In this document: positions 51,035 to 60,921 of the stretch, piece after piece
Numbering within the stretch: the first letter of the stretch is position 1
Layout: each line of letters begins with the position of its first letter
Source of the DNA: Pedobacter terrae
GTDB lineage: Bacteria > Bacteroidota > Bacteroidia > Sphingobacteriales > Sphingobacteriaceae
Direction: 5' to 3'
Assembly (NCBI RefSeq): GCF_900100705.1
Contig: NZ_FNCH01000007.1
Location: 147,464-211,463 of the forward strand
Length of the DNA: 64,000 nt
Position numbers and translations under genes: made by a program
Notes under the pieces: generated by a model
Database searches by the model: none
What the model saw: the letters and a program-made list of their open reading frames with translations, nothing else
What the model was told of the DNA's origin: nothing

Positions 51035-53410
51035 ATGTTCAGATTAAACTTAAAAATCGCATTGCGGAACCTGTGGCGAAATAGAGGCATCACTTCAATT
51101 AACGTTGGTGGATTAGCGATCGCTTTGGCTGCATTTATTTTGGTGATACTTTATTTTACTTACGAAACCAGTTTCGATAAAACTAATCCAAATTACAATA
51201 ACATTTATGTGGTTGGACGGATTGAACCTGATTTTAAAACGAACTATACTTCACCGCCTTTTGCAAAAGCAATAAAACAGCATTTACCGGAGGTAGAAAA
51301 TGCGGGAATTACCAAACGTGGTTTTTTTGAATTTTCCATGAAGAATGGCAAGAACACGTTATTTGCCAAAAACTTTATGCAGGCTGATTACAATGCCGCT
51401 AAAATTCTCGATCTAAAACCTACAGGTGGTTTGGAAAAACCTCCAGGAAATGTTGAAAGGCTTTCTTACCTGAGTAAGGAAAATATGAGAGCACTCTTTC
51501 CAGACAAAACGGATAACAAACCGGAAATAGTGGGCATGGGCGCAAGCAATTCAGGCATTACCAGTAAAATTAATGGTTCAATTACCAACAATTTGCATTC
51601 AAATATTACTTTCGACGGCATTTCAATCGGCAATGAAATAGGCAAGGGCGAAAATTATGGATATAACAATTACACGACCTACATCCAGGTAAAACCAGGA
51701 ACTGATGTTGCAAACCTAGAACAGAAAATTACAGACTTATACCGAAAAGAATTATTGAAAGGTGAAACAGACCAAAAAACAATAGCCGAAATAAAAGGTG
51801 TTTCCACGTTTTTAGATCCACTGGCCAATTTGCATTTAAGACCGAAAGCAGGTAATGATGCGCCCTACAAAATATTAATAGCCCTTTCAATACTGGGAAT
51901 TTTAATTCTGGTAATCGCTTGTATTAATTTCACTAATCTAAGCATAGCACAAGCAACCAAAAGAGCCAAAGAAGTCGGTATCAAAAAAGTAATGGGTGCT
52001 TACCGTTTTCAGTTAACCGCTCAATTTCTTGTTGAAATATTTATTCAGTGTTTTGTAGCTACAATTTTAGGTCTAACGCTGGCTGAGCTGTCATTACCAT
52101 ACTTCAACAATCTTTTTCAAGTTAATTTATCCATCTGGACTACTGAAAATGATCTATGTTGGCAATTACCCTTGATTTTATGTGTGATTACCTTAATTGC
52201 CGGCACTTATCCGGCTTTAGTATTATCCGGTTTTAAGCCAGCGTTGGTACTAAAGGGTAATTTTTCTACAAGTAAACAAAGTTCCTGGTTGAGAAATGGA
52301 TTATTGGTTTTTCAGTTCAGTATCGCCGTAATTTTTATTATTGGTTTGTTTATTATTAACTCACAGCTTAAATATATGCGAAGTGAGGATTTAGGTTTTA
52401 CGGCAAATCAGGTTGTGTACATTAAGAACATCAGCATGTTTAATAAGCCAGAAACATTCGCTCCCGTTAGAGATAAAATTCTAAAAATTCCTGGAATAAA
52501 ATCGGCCACCGTAGCCACAGATATTCCGGACGGTGCAGAAGGTGGAGCTAATGGTTACACTTTCGAAGGTGTAAAATCCAGCCTGGATTTTATAGATGTA
52601 GATTTTGATTACTTTGAAACGCTGGATATCAAATTAAAAGAGGGGCGTTTTTTCTCAAAGTCATTCCCTGCTGATACGACGAATGGTGCCGTGGTAAATG
52701 AAAGTACAGTTGCTAAATATGGCATGAAAAACCCTGTTGGTAAAACAATCAGAGGCTGTAATATTGATTACAAAATTGTTGGTGTAGTTAAAGATTTTAA
52801 GGCTCAGGGATTTGAAAGTGCCGTTAAGCCAACCATTTACTCGATTAAAAACCCTTGCGGCAATTATAAAACGCAAATAATGGTAAAAATTGAGGGTAAC
52901 AAAATGTCTTCCGCGCTAGCTGCTTTGAAAGCGCAATGGCTTCAGATAAACCCGAAAGATGGGGAAGATTTCAGGTACGAATTTTTAGATGATCTTTATG
53001 GCAAGCTTTTCAAAAAACAAGAGCAATTACAGTCGGTGTTTTTTGGAGCAGCTTTACTCACCATTTTTATTGCTGTTCTGGGCTTGTTTGCCTTCGCAAA
53101 ATACATCACCAATGGACGTATCAAAGAGATCGCAGTGCGCAAAATTTTAGGTGCCAGCGATATTCAGATTTTCAGTTTAATTAATAGTTCATTTTTTATA
53201 ATGGTGCTCATAGCTAATGTAATCTCTTGGCCTTTAGCATATGTCATCACAAAAAGGTGGCTTGAAACCTTCGCCTACAGAATTGATCTGCCAATTTTAC
53301 CATTTATAAGCAGCGCTTTAATAACCATTTTATTAACGGTAATTACCGTGAGCATTCAAGCTAGAAAAGCTGTCAAAGCAAATCCTGTTGATGCTTTAAA
53401 ATATGAATAA
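51035..53410 (+). CDS. ABC permease 2 (MacB_PCD-FtsX, double module)
   Basis: A 791-residue double-module permease starting MFRLNLKIALRNLWRNRGIT and ending NPVDALKYE. The first FtsX motif is ATKRAKEVGIKKVMGAYRFQ, the second NGRIKEIAVRKILGASDIQ. It differs from permeases 1, 3 and 4 and resembles permease 5: the TAQFLVE segment after the first motif, a first periplasmic domain without the 'NGKSVGG' stretch, and a tail ending SIQARKAVKANPVDALKYE. This suggests that the array holds two permease subfamilies. The role is export or envelope handling of an unknown substrate. Confidence 0.88.
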   Translation: MFRLNLKIALRNLWRNRGITSINVGGLAIALAAFILVILYFTYETSFDKTNPNYNNIYVVGRIEPDFKTNYTSPPFAKAIKQHLPEVENAGITKRGFFEFSMKNGKNTLFAKNFMQADYNAAKILDLKPTGGLEKPPGNVERLSYLSKENMRALFPDKTDNKPEIVGMGASNSGITSKINGSITNNLHSNITFDGISIGNEIGKGENYGYNNYTTYIQVKPGTDVANLEQKITDLYRKELLKGETDQKTIAEIKGVSTFLDPLANLHLRPKAGNDAPYKILIALSILGILILVIACINFTNLSIAQATKRAKEVGIKKVMGAYRFQLTAQFLVEIFIQCFVATILGLTLAELSLPYFNNLFQVNLSIWTTENDLCWQLPLILCVITLIAGTYPALVLSGFKPALVLKGNFSTSKQSSWLRNGLLVFQFSIAVIFIIGLFIINSQLKYMRSEDLGFTANQVVYIKNISMFNKPETFAPVRDKILKIPGIKSATVATDIPDGAEGGANGYTFEGVKSSLDFIDVDFDYFETLDIKLKEGRFFSKSFPADTTNGAVVNESTVAKYGMKNPVGKTIRGCNIDYKIVGVVKDFKAQGFESAVKPTIYSIKNPCGNYKTQIMVKIEGNKMSSALAALKAQWLQINPKDGEDFRYEFLDDLYGKLFKKQEQLQSVFFGAALLTIFIAVLGLFAFAKYITNGRIKEIAVRKILGASDIQIFSLINSSFFIMVLIANVISWPLAYVITKRWLETFAYRIDLPILPFISSALITILLTVITVSIQARKAVKANPVDALKYE

Positions 53411-53500
53411 TACAAGGTGGAAAGGTACAAGGTAATAAGGTGGAAGGTTTAAACGCCCAATCCCTCAACCCTCAACCTTTTTACCCTCAACCTCAAAAAT
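53411..53500 (+). repeat. Heptamer spacer before permease 3
   Basis: Words with AAGGT/GGAAGG repeated every 7-8 bases (ACAAGGTGGAAAGGTACAAG, GTAATAAGGTGGAAGG) followed by CCCTCAACCCTCAACC, TTTTTACCCTCAACC. The purine and pyrimidine arms can pair. It is nearly identical to the spacer at 55874. Confidence 0.85.
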
Positions 53501-55873
53501 ATGTTCAAATTAAATCTAAAAATCGCGTTGCGGAACCTTTGGAAGAATAAAACTTCTTCCTTTATCAACGTAATTGGTTTAGCTATTGGCCTTGCTGCCT
53601 GTTTAATGTTGCTCCTGTATGTTACCTATGAATGGAACTTTGATAAGCAAGGAAAAGAATCAGCTAACGTTTTTACCACCATGACTAATATTTTTGGCGA
53701 CAACGGTAAAACTGCAGTGACTTTCGAAGGTTCTACCACCGCTTTCGGTCCTGCAATTAAGCAGGGCCTGCCCAAACTGAAGTACGTAGCCAGAATGGAT
53801 TACGGCGGCAAAAATTTAATTGCCAACGGCCAAAATGCCTTTAAGTGTAAATCTAAATTTGCTGAGCCGGACATCCTTAAAATGTATGATTATCAATTTA
53901 TTCAGGGCAATCCCAACACCGCCTTAAATTCTCCAAATTCGGTTATTGTGACCGAATCAACTGCTAAACTATTATTCGGGACGACCGATGTGCTGAATAA
54001 AATTGTGCGTTTCAAAGATCAGTTTGACCTGAACATTACAGGAGTAATTAAAGATCAGCCGGATAACAGCTCAAACAAATTTGATTATTTAATGCCTTGG
54101 AGTTTATATGAAACGGTCGACGAAAGTGCCAAAGACCTTAACTGGAGCAATTACAGCTTTATTACACTTATAATGTTAAAAAATGGCGCAAATTTAGATT
54201 TGGTGAATCAGAAAATAGCGCAGATAGAGAAAAAAAATAATACTGATAATCAACAATCGCAGGTATTGTTTCCATTGGCAAAATTACATTTATACGGCCA
54301 GTTTGATGATGGCAAAAGTGTGGGCGGTGCAATAGAGCAGATTTATTTATTTGTAGGCCTGGCCTTTGGCATCTTATTGATTGCCTGTATCAATTTTATG
54401 AACATGGCTACAGCCAAATCAGAAAAGCGTGCAAAAGAGGTGGGCATCAAAAAAACCATTGGTGCCAACAGGTCTTCGCTGATTATACAGTTCTTAACTG
54501 AATCGATGATGCTCACTTTTATTGCAGTTGTTTTCTCCATCGCCCTTCTCGAGCTCTTTTTACCCACCTTTAACAACCTACTAAGCATAAAATTGGATAT
54601 ATCTTATTTTAACAGCAGCAGTTGGTTTGGTATTTTAGGTATCGTAATCGTAACAGGTCTAATTGCAGGGAGTTATCCGGCATTTTATCTTTCCTCTTTT
54701 AACCCAATCCAAACGTTAAAGAGAAAAATTAAATCAAAAGGTTTTTTTTCGGTGAGTTTAAGACAGGTTTTGGTGGTCGGACAGTTTTGTTTTGCCATTA
54801 TTCTTATTATTTCCACATTGGTGATTTACAAACAGATCCAGTACATTAAAAACAGGCCTGTAGGTTTTGATGTAAACGCCCTGGTAGAAATGCCGCAAGA
54901 TGGCGAACTAAAAACAAAATATGATTTGCTGCGGTCGGAGTTGTTAAAATCCGGAGCAGTTACATCAATGTTTCAATCGTCCGTAAGTTTATCGCATCAT
55001 GGCCGCAATTTTTCGGGTATCGCATGGGAAGGAATGTTAAAAGCCACAAACAACCAATTGTTCAACCGGGTAATTACCACTTACGATTTTATCAAAACAA
55101 ATGGCATCAAATTAACCGATGGAAGAGATTTTTCAGAAAACTTTGCTTCAGATACCAGTGCGGTGATGGTAAGTGCCTCTGCTGTTAAAATTTTTGGTTA
55201 TAAAAACCCGGTGGGGAAAACAATTACCATTTTTGGTGATAAATTTAACATTATAGGTGTTTTCGATGATTATGTTTGGGATTCGCCATATAAATCGAAT
55301 AACCCTATGGTGGTATTTTTTGATCAGAAACAAACCGGAAATATCACGATGCGCCTGAATGAAAGTAACAGCCTTCAAAGTAATATAGAAACCATCAGCA
55401 GGATTACAAAGGCTTTAAACCCGGCTTACCCTTTAGAAATTAATTTTTTAAATAATGTATATGCTGAAAAGTACAATGCCGAAAAAACTTTGGGTATCTT
55501 ATCTAACCTTTTTGGCGGACTGGCCATTTTCGTTTCGTGTTTAGGATTGTTTGGACTGGTTACTTATAGTGCCGAGCAACGAACAAAAGAATTTGGCGTG
55601 CGCAAAGTATTGGGTGCTTCACTGTTCAATCTGATGCAGTTGTTGTCGCTCTCTTTCATGAAAATGATTGTGGTATCCATGATTATTGCTATTCCTTTAA
55701 GTTATTTTTTAATGAATAAATGGCTGATTAAATTCGAATTTCATACCGAAATATCGTGGTGGATTATGCCGCTGGCCGGATTTGGAACTTTGATGATGGC
55801 ATTAATTACGGTGAGCTTTCAGGCTTACAAAACGGCTAAGGCTAACCCTGTTGATGCATTAAAATACGAATAA
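53501..55873 (+). CDS. ABC permease 3 (MacB_PCD-FtsX, double module)
   Basis: A 790-residue permease of the permease 1/4 subgroup: start MFKLNLKIALRNLWKNKTSS, QFDDGKSVGGAIEQIYLFVG before the first helix bundle, first FtsX motif AKSEKRAKEVGIKKTIGANR, second EQRTKEFGVRKVLGASLFN, end NPVDALKYE. About eight membrane helices and two periplasmic core regions by hydropathy. The periplasmic halves (for example residues 45-265) differ greatly from those of its neighbours, which is where ligand choice would lie. The spacers before this gene and before permease 4 are almost the same. Confidence 0.88.
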   Translation: MFKLNLKIALRNLWKNKTSSFINVIGLAIGLAACLMLLLYVTYEWNFDKQGKESANVFTTMTNIFGDNGKTAVTFEGSTTAFGPAIKQGLPKLKYVARMDYGGKNLIANGQNAFKCKSKFAEPDILKMYDYQFIQGNPNTALNSPNSVIVTESTAKLLFGTTDVLNKIVRFKDQFDLNITGVIKDQPDNSSNKFDYLMPWSLYETVDESAKDLNWSNYSFITLIMLKNGANLDLVNQKIAQIEKKNNTDNQQSQVLFPLAKLHLYGQFDDGKSVGGAIEQIYLFVGLAFGILLIACINFMNMATAKSEKRAKEVGIKKTIGANRSSLIIQFLTESMMLTFIAVVFSIALLELFLPTFNNLLSIKLDISYFNSSSWFGILGIVIVTGLIAGSYPAFYLSSFNPIQTLKRKIKSKGFFSVSLRQVLVVGQFCFAIILIISTLVIYKQIQYIKNRPVGFDVNALVEMPQDGELKTKYDLLRSELLKSGAVTSMFQSSVSLSHHGRNFSGIAWEGMLKATNNQLFNRVITTYDFIKTNGIKLTDGRDFSENFASDTSAVMVSASAVKIFGYKNPVGKTITIFGDKFNIIGVFDDYVWDSPYKSNNPMVVFFDQKQTGNITMRLNESNSLQSNIETISRITKALNPAYPLEINFLNNVYAEKYNAEKTLGILSNLFGGLAIFVSCLGLFGLVTYSAEQRTKEFGVRKVLGASLFNLMQLLSLSFMKMIVVSMIIAIPLSYFLMNKWLIKFEFHTEISWWIMPLAGFGTLMMALITVSFQAYKTAKANPVDALKYE

Positions 55874-55962
55874 TATAAGGTGGAAAGGTACAAGGTAATA
55901 AGGTGGAAGGTTTAAACGCCCAATCCTCAACCCTCAACCTTTTTACCCTCAACCTCAAAAAT
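55874..55962 (+). repeat. Heptamer spacer before permease 4 (copy of 53411)
   Basis: Differs from 53411-53500 by one substitution near the start (TATAAGG for TACAAGG) and one missing C (AATCCTCAACCC for AATCCCTCAACCC). The identity extends a few codons into the next gene (ATGTTCAAATTAAATC). Confidence 0.9.
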
Positions 55963-58344
55963 ATGTTCAAATTAAATCTAAAAATCGCTTTACGCAACCT
56001 CTGGAAACACAAAGGCTTTACATTAATTAATGTTGGCGGCCTAGCCATTGGTATGGCTTGTTGCTTAATGTTGTTGCTATATGTAAATTACGAATGGAGT
56101 TTCGATAAACAGTATAAAAATGCAGATAAGGTTTATTTCGCAACTTTAAACCTAAAATATAACGGCAAACTGGCTACAACCATGGCGGTGCCGAATAAAT
56201 TGGCCAATGCTGCCATGATAGAACTGCCAGGGATTAAAAATGCTGCACGCATCAGTATGCCTGGTAACTTCAGGCTTTTTAGTCATGATCAGAATCATTT
56301 TAAACTGGAAGCATTGAGTGCGGATCCCAGCTTTCTGCAAATACTTGGTCAGAAATTTATTTATGGTAATCCAGAAACAGCACTGGCTGAACCGAATAAT
56401 GTGTTGATCAATGCCTCTACAGCTAAAAAGTTGTTTGGCAATCAAAATCCGCTGGGCCAGCTTATTACTTACGATAATAAAGTTAGTTTGAAGGTAAGTG
56501 CAGTAATTGAAGACCTCCCTAAAAACCAGACCATCAGGTTTGATGTGCTGCAGCCATGGGCATTTTATGAGCAGGAGAACCCGGCCGAGAAAGGATATGG
56601 ATGGGGCGCTATTACCTGTTTAACTTTATTACAGCTAAAAGATAATGCCGATTTTACAGCAACTAACGCAGCCATTAAAAACTTTATTGTTAATAAAGAA
56701 TCTGATCTGAAAGAGATGACTTACCAGCTTTTTCTTTTTCCTTTAGCTAAATTCCATTTATACGATCATTTTGAGAATGGGAAATCGGCTGGAGGTAAAA
56801 TAGATCAATTACGGTTATTCGTTTTTCTGGCTATTTGCGTATTATTTATTGCCTGCATCAATTACATGAACCTCTCTACTGCCAAATCAGAAAAACGGGC
56901 CAGGGAGGTTGGTGTGCGCAAAGCTTTGGGCTCTACCCGAAACACCATTATGGGGCAGTTTATGATCGAATCGCTATTATTGTCAGTTATAGCTATGGCC
57001 ATTGCTTTCATCACACTCGAACTTTCATTGCCCTATTTTAATAACCTGCTTAATATTTCCATTAAGATTGATTACAGTTCTTACCCATTTTGGGTGCTGT
57101 TGCTATCGATGATATTGATTACAGGCTTGCTTGCCGGAAGCTACCCGGCATTTTACCTTTCTTCTTTTATTCCGGTAAAAGTGCTTAAAGGTTTTAAAAG
57201 TTCAACGGGCTCTCTATCTATCCGTAAAACATTGGTGGTGCTACAATTTAGTCTTTCCATTTGTATGATTATTTCTGCCATTGTAATTTACAGCCAGATC
57301 CAGCACCTCAAAAATAAGCCGTTAGGTTTCGATCAAACTGCACTGGCTCAGATCGATCTGGAAGGCGAATGGACTAAGCCAGAAAAACTGGCATTGTTTA
57401 AAAATGAATTACAACGGTCAGGAGCCATTATGGCCGCTACCGAATACGCCGGTTCTTTTACCGGTGGCGGCTCTATTACCAGTGACATTTCCTGGCCAGG
57501 CAAGCCAAAAAACGATGTTTCTATCATTCATTATAGAAGCACCGGTTTCGATTTCGCCAAAACTACAGGCGTGAAAATTGTAGCTGGCAGGGATTTGGAC
57601 CCCAGGTTTCCTGCAGATACTGCTACCTCGCTTTTGCTCAACCAAACAGCTGTTAAAGCCATGGGCTTAAAAAATCCGGTAGGTACCGTAATTCATTGGG
57701 GGGATAATCCGCCGCTTAAAGTGATAGGGGTGGTGCAGGATTATTCGAATGAGTCGCTCGCGTCAAAAATACAGCCCACCGTTTACTATTACAACATCAA
57801 AACCAGTCGGGTTTTATTACTGAAATTAAGTCCCGCCCAATCATTAAGTACTTCGGTTGAAGCGATCAAATCGGTAAGCACTCGGTTAAACCCTGCTTAT
57901 CCGGTGGAAGTAAAAATGATTAGTCAGGGAATGGCCGAAAAACTCCAGAGCGAAAAATTACTCAGTGTGCTTTCTAACCTGTTTGGCAGTTTTGCAATTT
58001 TTATATCCTGCCTGGGTCTGCTTGGCCTGGCTTTGTATACTGCTGAACAGCGTAGCAAAGAAATCAGTATCCGTAAAGTATTAGGCGCCAATCTTTCTGA
58101 TATCCTGGTTCTTTTGAACAAGGATTTTATGAAACTGGTAGTCATTTCTAATGTGATCGCTATCCCCATTGCCTATATTCTTGTGGCTAAATGGCTCGAA
58201 AAATATGATTATAAAATTTCAATAAACCCATGGCCTTTTTTGCTGGCGCTTTTCACGTCGGTACTAATTGCACTTGTTACCGTAAGCATGCAAACTTTTA
58301 AAGTAGCTAAAGCTAATGCTGTTGATGCACTTAAATATGAATAA
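55963..58344 (+). CDS. ABC permease 4 (MacB_PCD-FtsX, double module)
   Basis: A 793-residue permease starting at 55963 (MFKLNLKIALRNLWKHKGFT). An in-frame start at 55903 would translate the heptamer spacer and is rejected. Features match subgroup 1/3: HFENGKSAGGKIDQLRLFVF, first FtsX motif AKSEKRAREVGVRKALGSTR, second EQRSKEISIRKVLGANLSD, end NAVDALKYE, where Pro of the other copies is Ala. Eight membrane helices, two periplasmic core regions. The substrate is unknown. Confidence 0.88.
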   Translation: MFKLNLKIALRNLWKHKGFTLINVGGLAIGMACCLMLLLYVNYEWSFDKQYKNADKVYFATLNLKYNGKLATTMAVPNKLANAAMIELPGIKNAARISMPGNFRLFSHDQNHFKLEALSADPSFLQILGQKFIYGNPETALAEPNNVLINASTAKKLFGNQNPLGQLITYDNKVSLKVSAVIEDLPKNQTIRFDVLQPWAFYEQENPAEKGYGWGAITCLTLLQLKDNADFTATNAAIKNFIVNKESDLKEMTYQLFLFPLAKFHLYDHFENGKSAGGKIDQLRLFVFLAICVLFIACINYMNLSTAKSEKRAREVGVRKALGSTRNTIMGQFMIESLLLSVIAMAIAFITLELSLPYFNNLLNISIKIDYSSYPFWVLLLSMILITGLLAGSYPAFYLSSFIPVKVLKGFKSSTGSLSIRKTLVVLQFSLSICMIISAIVIYSQIQHLKNKPLGFDQTALAQIDLEGEWTKPEKLALFKNELQRSGAIMAATEYAGSFTGGGSITSDISWPGKPKNDVSIIHYRSTGFDFAKTTGVKIVAGRDLDPRFPADTATSLLLNQTAVKAMGLKNPVGTVIHWGDNPPLKVIGVVQDYSNESLASKIQPTVYYYNIKTSRVLLLKLSPAQSLSTSVEAIKSVSTRLNPAYPVEVKMISQGMAEKLQSEKLLSVLSNLFGSFAIFISCLGLLGLALYTAEQRSKEISIRKVLGANLSDILVLLNKDFMKLVVISNVIAIPIAYILVAKWLEKYDYKISINPWPFLLALFTSVLIALVTVSMQTFKVAKANAVDALKYE

Positions 58345-58421
58345 CGAAATGCGGTTAGCGTTTGGCGCCAGGCGATAAATTCTCGCTAACCTCCAAACGC
58401 TTTGCCCTAAACCTTAAAACA
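58345..58421 (+). repeat. Heptamer spacer before permease 5
   Basis: Words GGTTAGC, GTTTGGC, GCCAGGC, GATAAAT, TCTCGCT, AACCTCC, AAACGCT, TTGCCCT, AAACCTT in phase. GGTTAGC/GTTTGG and CGCTAACC/CCAAACGC are complementary. Confidence 0.75.
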
Positions 58422-60848
58422 ATGTTTAAACTTAACCTCAAAATAGCCTGGCGCAACCTTTGGAAAAACAAGGTTTATGCCGCCATTAATATTGTCGGAC
58501 TGGCACTTGGCCTAACTGCTTTTGTACTCATGATTTTGTATATCAATCATGAAGAAAGTTATGATAAATGGTCTCCGGAGTTAAAAAATGTCTATCAAAT
58601 AAGGGAAAAACACGATTTTTTTACTCCTGATAATATGGAGCACTGGAATGAAGTTTCGAATAGCCGCATTGCGAATCTGATCAGAACCAAATTACCACAG
58701 GCAGTTGCAGTAACCAAAGTAGATAACGACTGGGATTTTGGCAGTGGCTACTCGGTTAAAACGGACAACGCCGATCCGGTAATGGTTAACAACATAAAAG
58801 ATTCAGATAGCAGTTTCTTTAAGGTTTTCGACTATCAGTTCGTGCAGGGCAGTGCTGATAAAGCGCTTGAAAATAAGAATACTATCGTTCTGAAGGAAGA
58901 CCTGGCCTTAAAGCTTTTCGGTACCACAAGAGCTTTGGGTAAAACAATCAGAATGATACGCTGGAGGGATGACAAGGGCAATTTATTAACCGTTACTGGT
59001 ATAGTAAGTGAACCCAAATCGCCGCAAAGTGTCGGTTTTAGCGCTATTGTGCGAACTGGAAATAAAGATAAAGATCCAGATGAACCGACAAATAATAATT
59101 ACTGTCAAATGTATGCAAAACTTAACAAAGCCAGCGATACATTGGTGTTAAACCAGACGCTGCAGAAATTATATGTTGATTTCAAGAAAAACTTATTAAA
59201 AGGGCAGAAACAGGATGATGAAGATATCCACAAACCTGAAAAAGTACCTGGCTTAAAAGTTATCCCGTTAGAAAATGTGCATTCCAATCCGCCGTATACC
59301 CTTAGCTGGTTCGAAAAGTTGAAACCAGTAATGGCCATATCGGCATTTTTGCTCCTGGTTTCCATCATTAACTTCATCAACCTGGCCACGGCACAGTCTG
59401 TTCAGCGGGCCAAGGAAGTAGGCGTTAAGAAAGTACTTGGTTCTTACAAAAGGCAGTTGACCGCTCAATTTCTAATCGAATCCGGGTTGCAGAGCCTGAT
59501 TTCACTTTTCCTCTGTATCGTTTTAATCGAAATGGTATTACCCACTTTCAACCAGCAGTTTAATGTGACCTTAAGTTTTTGGCACAATGCCGAATTATTT
59601 GTCCTGATTGCTCAGCTATTAGGCCTGTTTATCTTGGTAACATTACTTGCTGGTTTATACCCGGCCTGGATTTTATCTAACTATAATCCTGTAGCTGTGT
59701 TAAAAGGGAATTATGAAAATGGTTTGCGTGGTATAGCACTTCGGAATGTGTTGGTTGTTTTTCAGTTCGTCATTTCCGTAACTTTCATTATATCCATAGG
59801 TGTAATGGAAATGCAGTCCAGGTTTATGAGCAATAAAGATTTAGGCTTTGAAAGAGGAAATCTAATCAATATAGAAACCGGTTATGAAGATAAATTTGCC
59901 GAGAGGCTGAAAAAAATTCCCGGGGTTCAATATGTCGCGACGACTACCCAGGTATTGGGAAATAGTTTTAATGTGCCTGAAGAAATTCAATACCAGGGGA
60001 AGCCCATAAAATTAAATACCGTAACTGTTACAATGGATGCATTGCCTGCGCTTGGTGTGAAAGTATTGCAAGGCAGGATTTTTTCAAAAGAATATAAACG
60101 CGATACCGTTAATACTGTGGTCTTAAATGAGGCAGCGGCAAATTTATTTGGAAAAAATCTTATCGGGCAGACCTACCAAAAAACCGATTGGCAAGGCAAA
60201 AACAATATTTTTCAGGTGGTAGGTATTATTAAAAACTACCATAACGAAGGTTTTGACAAAACGGTGTTGCCGACGGTTTATAAGGTGACTAAACTTGGCG
60301 GGACTTCCAATACTAACAATTTACTGGTACGTTTCAATACAGCTCAATATAAAGAGATCATCAGCAAAATTGAAAAGGAATGGAAAATGATGTATCCGAA
60401 CTTCCCAATGGCGTACACTTCCCTTGAAGATGCTTTTTCAAAAAGCCTGGAAGAGAACAGGCGATTTATGAATATGATTATCCTGTTCAGCCTGGTTTCT
60501 GTTTCCCTTTCATTACTTGGTTTATTTGCCCTGTCTACATTTGTTGCTAAGCGGAAAACCAGGGAGATTGCGGTAAGAAAAGTACTTGGTGCATCAAACA
60601 TCCAGATTGTAAGCCTGCTCAATAAATCATTTTTAATCCTGGTTATCATAGCAAACTTAGTCAGTTGGCCTATCGCATATATTATTATAAAAAAGTGGCT
60701 CGAGGGCTTTGCTTATCGCATAGAAATGCCTTTGGTACCTTTTGTTACTGCTACGTTGATTTCTCTGATTATCGCCGTACTTACGGTAAGCATACAGGCA
60801 AGGAAAGCCGCTGTAACTGATCCGGTAAATGCACTTAAATATGAATAA
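58422..60848 (+). CDS. ABC permease 5 (MacB_PCD-FtsX, double module)
   Basis: An 808-residue permease starting at 58422 (MFKLNLKIAWRNLWKNKVYA); the longer frame from 58362 reads through the spacer. It belongs with permease 2: first FtsX motif AQSVQRAKEVGVKKVLGSYK followed by RQLTAQFLIE, second KRKTREIAVRKVLGASNIQ, tail SIQARKAAVTDPVNALKYE. The first periplasmic region is longer than in the others and highly charged (DKDPDEPTNNN, KGQKQDDEDIHKPEK). It is 73 bases from the second ATPase gene, so the two may form a pair, but that is inference from position. Confidence 0.88.
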   Translation: MFKLNLKIAWRNLWKNKVYAAINIVGLALGLTAFVLMILYINHEESYDKWSPELKNVYQIREKHDFFTPDNMEHWNEVSNSRIANLIRTKLPQAVAVTKVDNDWDFGSGYSVKTDNADPVMVNNIKDSDSSFFKVFDYQFVQGSADKALENKNTIVLKEDLALKLFGTTRALGKTIRMIRWRDDKGNLLTVTGIVSEPKSPQSVGFSAIVRTGNKDKDPDEPTNNNYCQMYAKLNKASDTLVLNQTLQKLYVDFKKNLLKGQKQDDEDIHKPEKVPGLKVIPLENVHSNPPYTLSWFEKLKPVMAISAFLLLVSIINFINLATAQSVQRAKEVGVKKVLGSYKRQLTAQFLIESGLQSLISLFLCIVLIEMVLPTFNQQFNVTLSFWHNAELFVLIAQLLGLFILVTLLAGLYPAWILSNYNPVAVLKGNYENGLRGIALRNVLVVFQFVISVTFIISIGVMEMQSRFMSNKDLGFERGNLINIETGYEDKFAERLKKIPGVQYVATTTQVLGNSFNVPEEIQYQGKPIKLNTVTVTMDALPALGVKVLQGRIFSKEYKRDTVNTVVLNEAAANLFGKNLIGQTYQKTDWQGKNNIFQVVGIIKNYHNEGFDKTVLPTVYKVTKLGGTSNTNNLLVRFNTAQYKEIISKIEKEWKMMYPNFPMAYTSLEDAFSKSLEENRRFMNMIILFSLVSVSLSLLGLFALSTFVAKRKTREIAVRKVLGASNIQIVSLLNKSFLILVIIANLVSWPIAYIIIKKWLEGFAYRIEMPLVPFVTATLISLIIAVLTVSIQARKAAVTDPVNALKYE

Positions 60849-60921
60849 TACTGGCGTATAGCGTAACTTTCTAACTTATCGCTAACCCTACACCTTAAAT
60901 CTCATACCCTAAACCTTAAAC
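60849..60921 (+). repeat. Heptamer spacer before the second ATPase
   Basis: Pyrimidine-rich words CTAACTT, ATCGCTA, ACCCTAC, ACCTTAA, ATCTCAT, ACCCTAA, ACCTTAA lead to the ATG. A short purine side (GGCGTATAGCG) precedes them. Confidence 0.7.
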
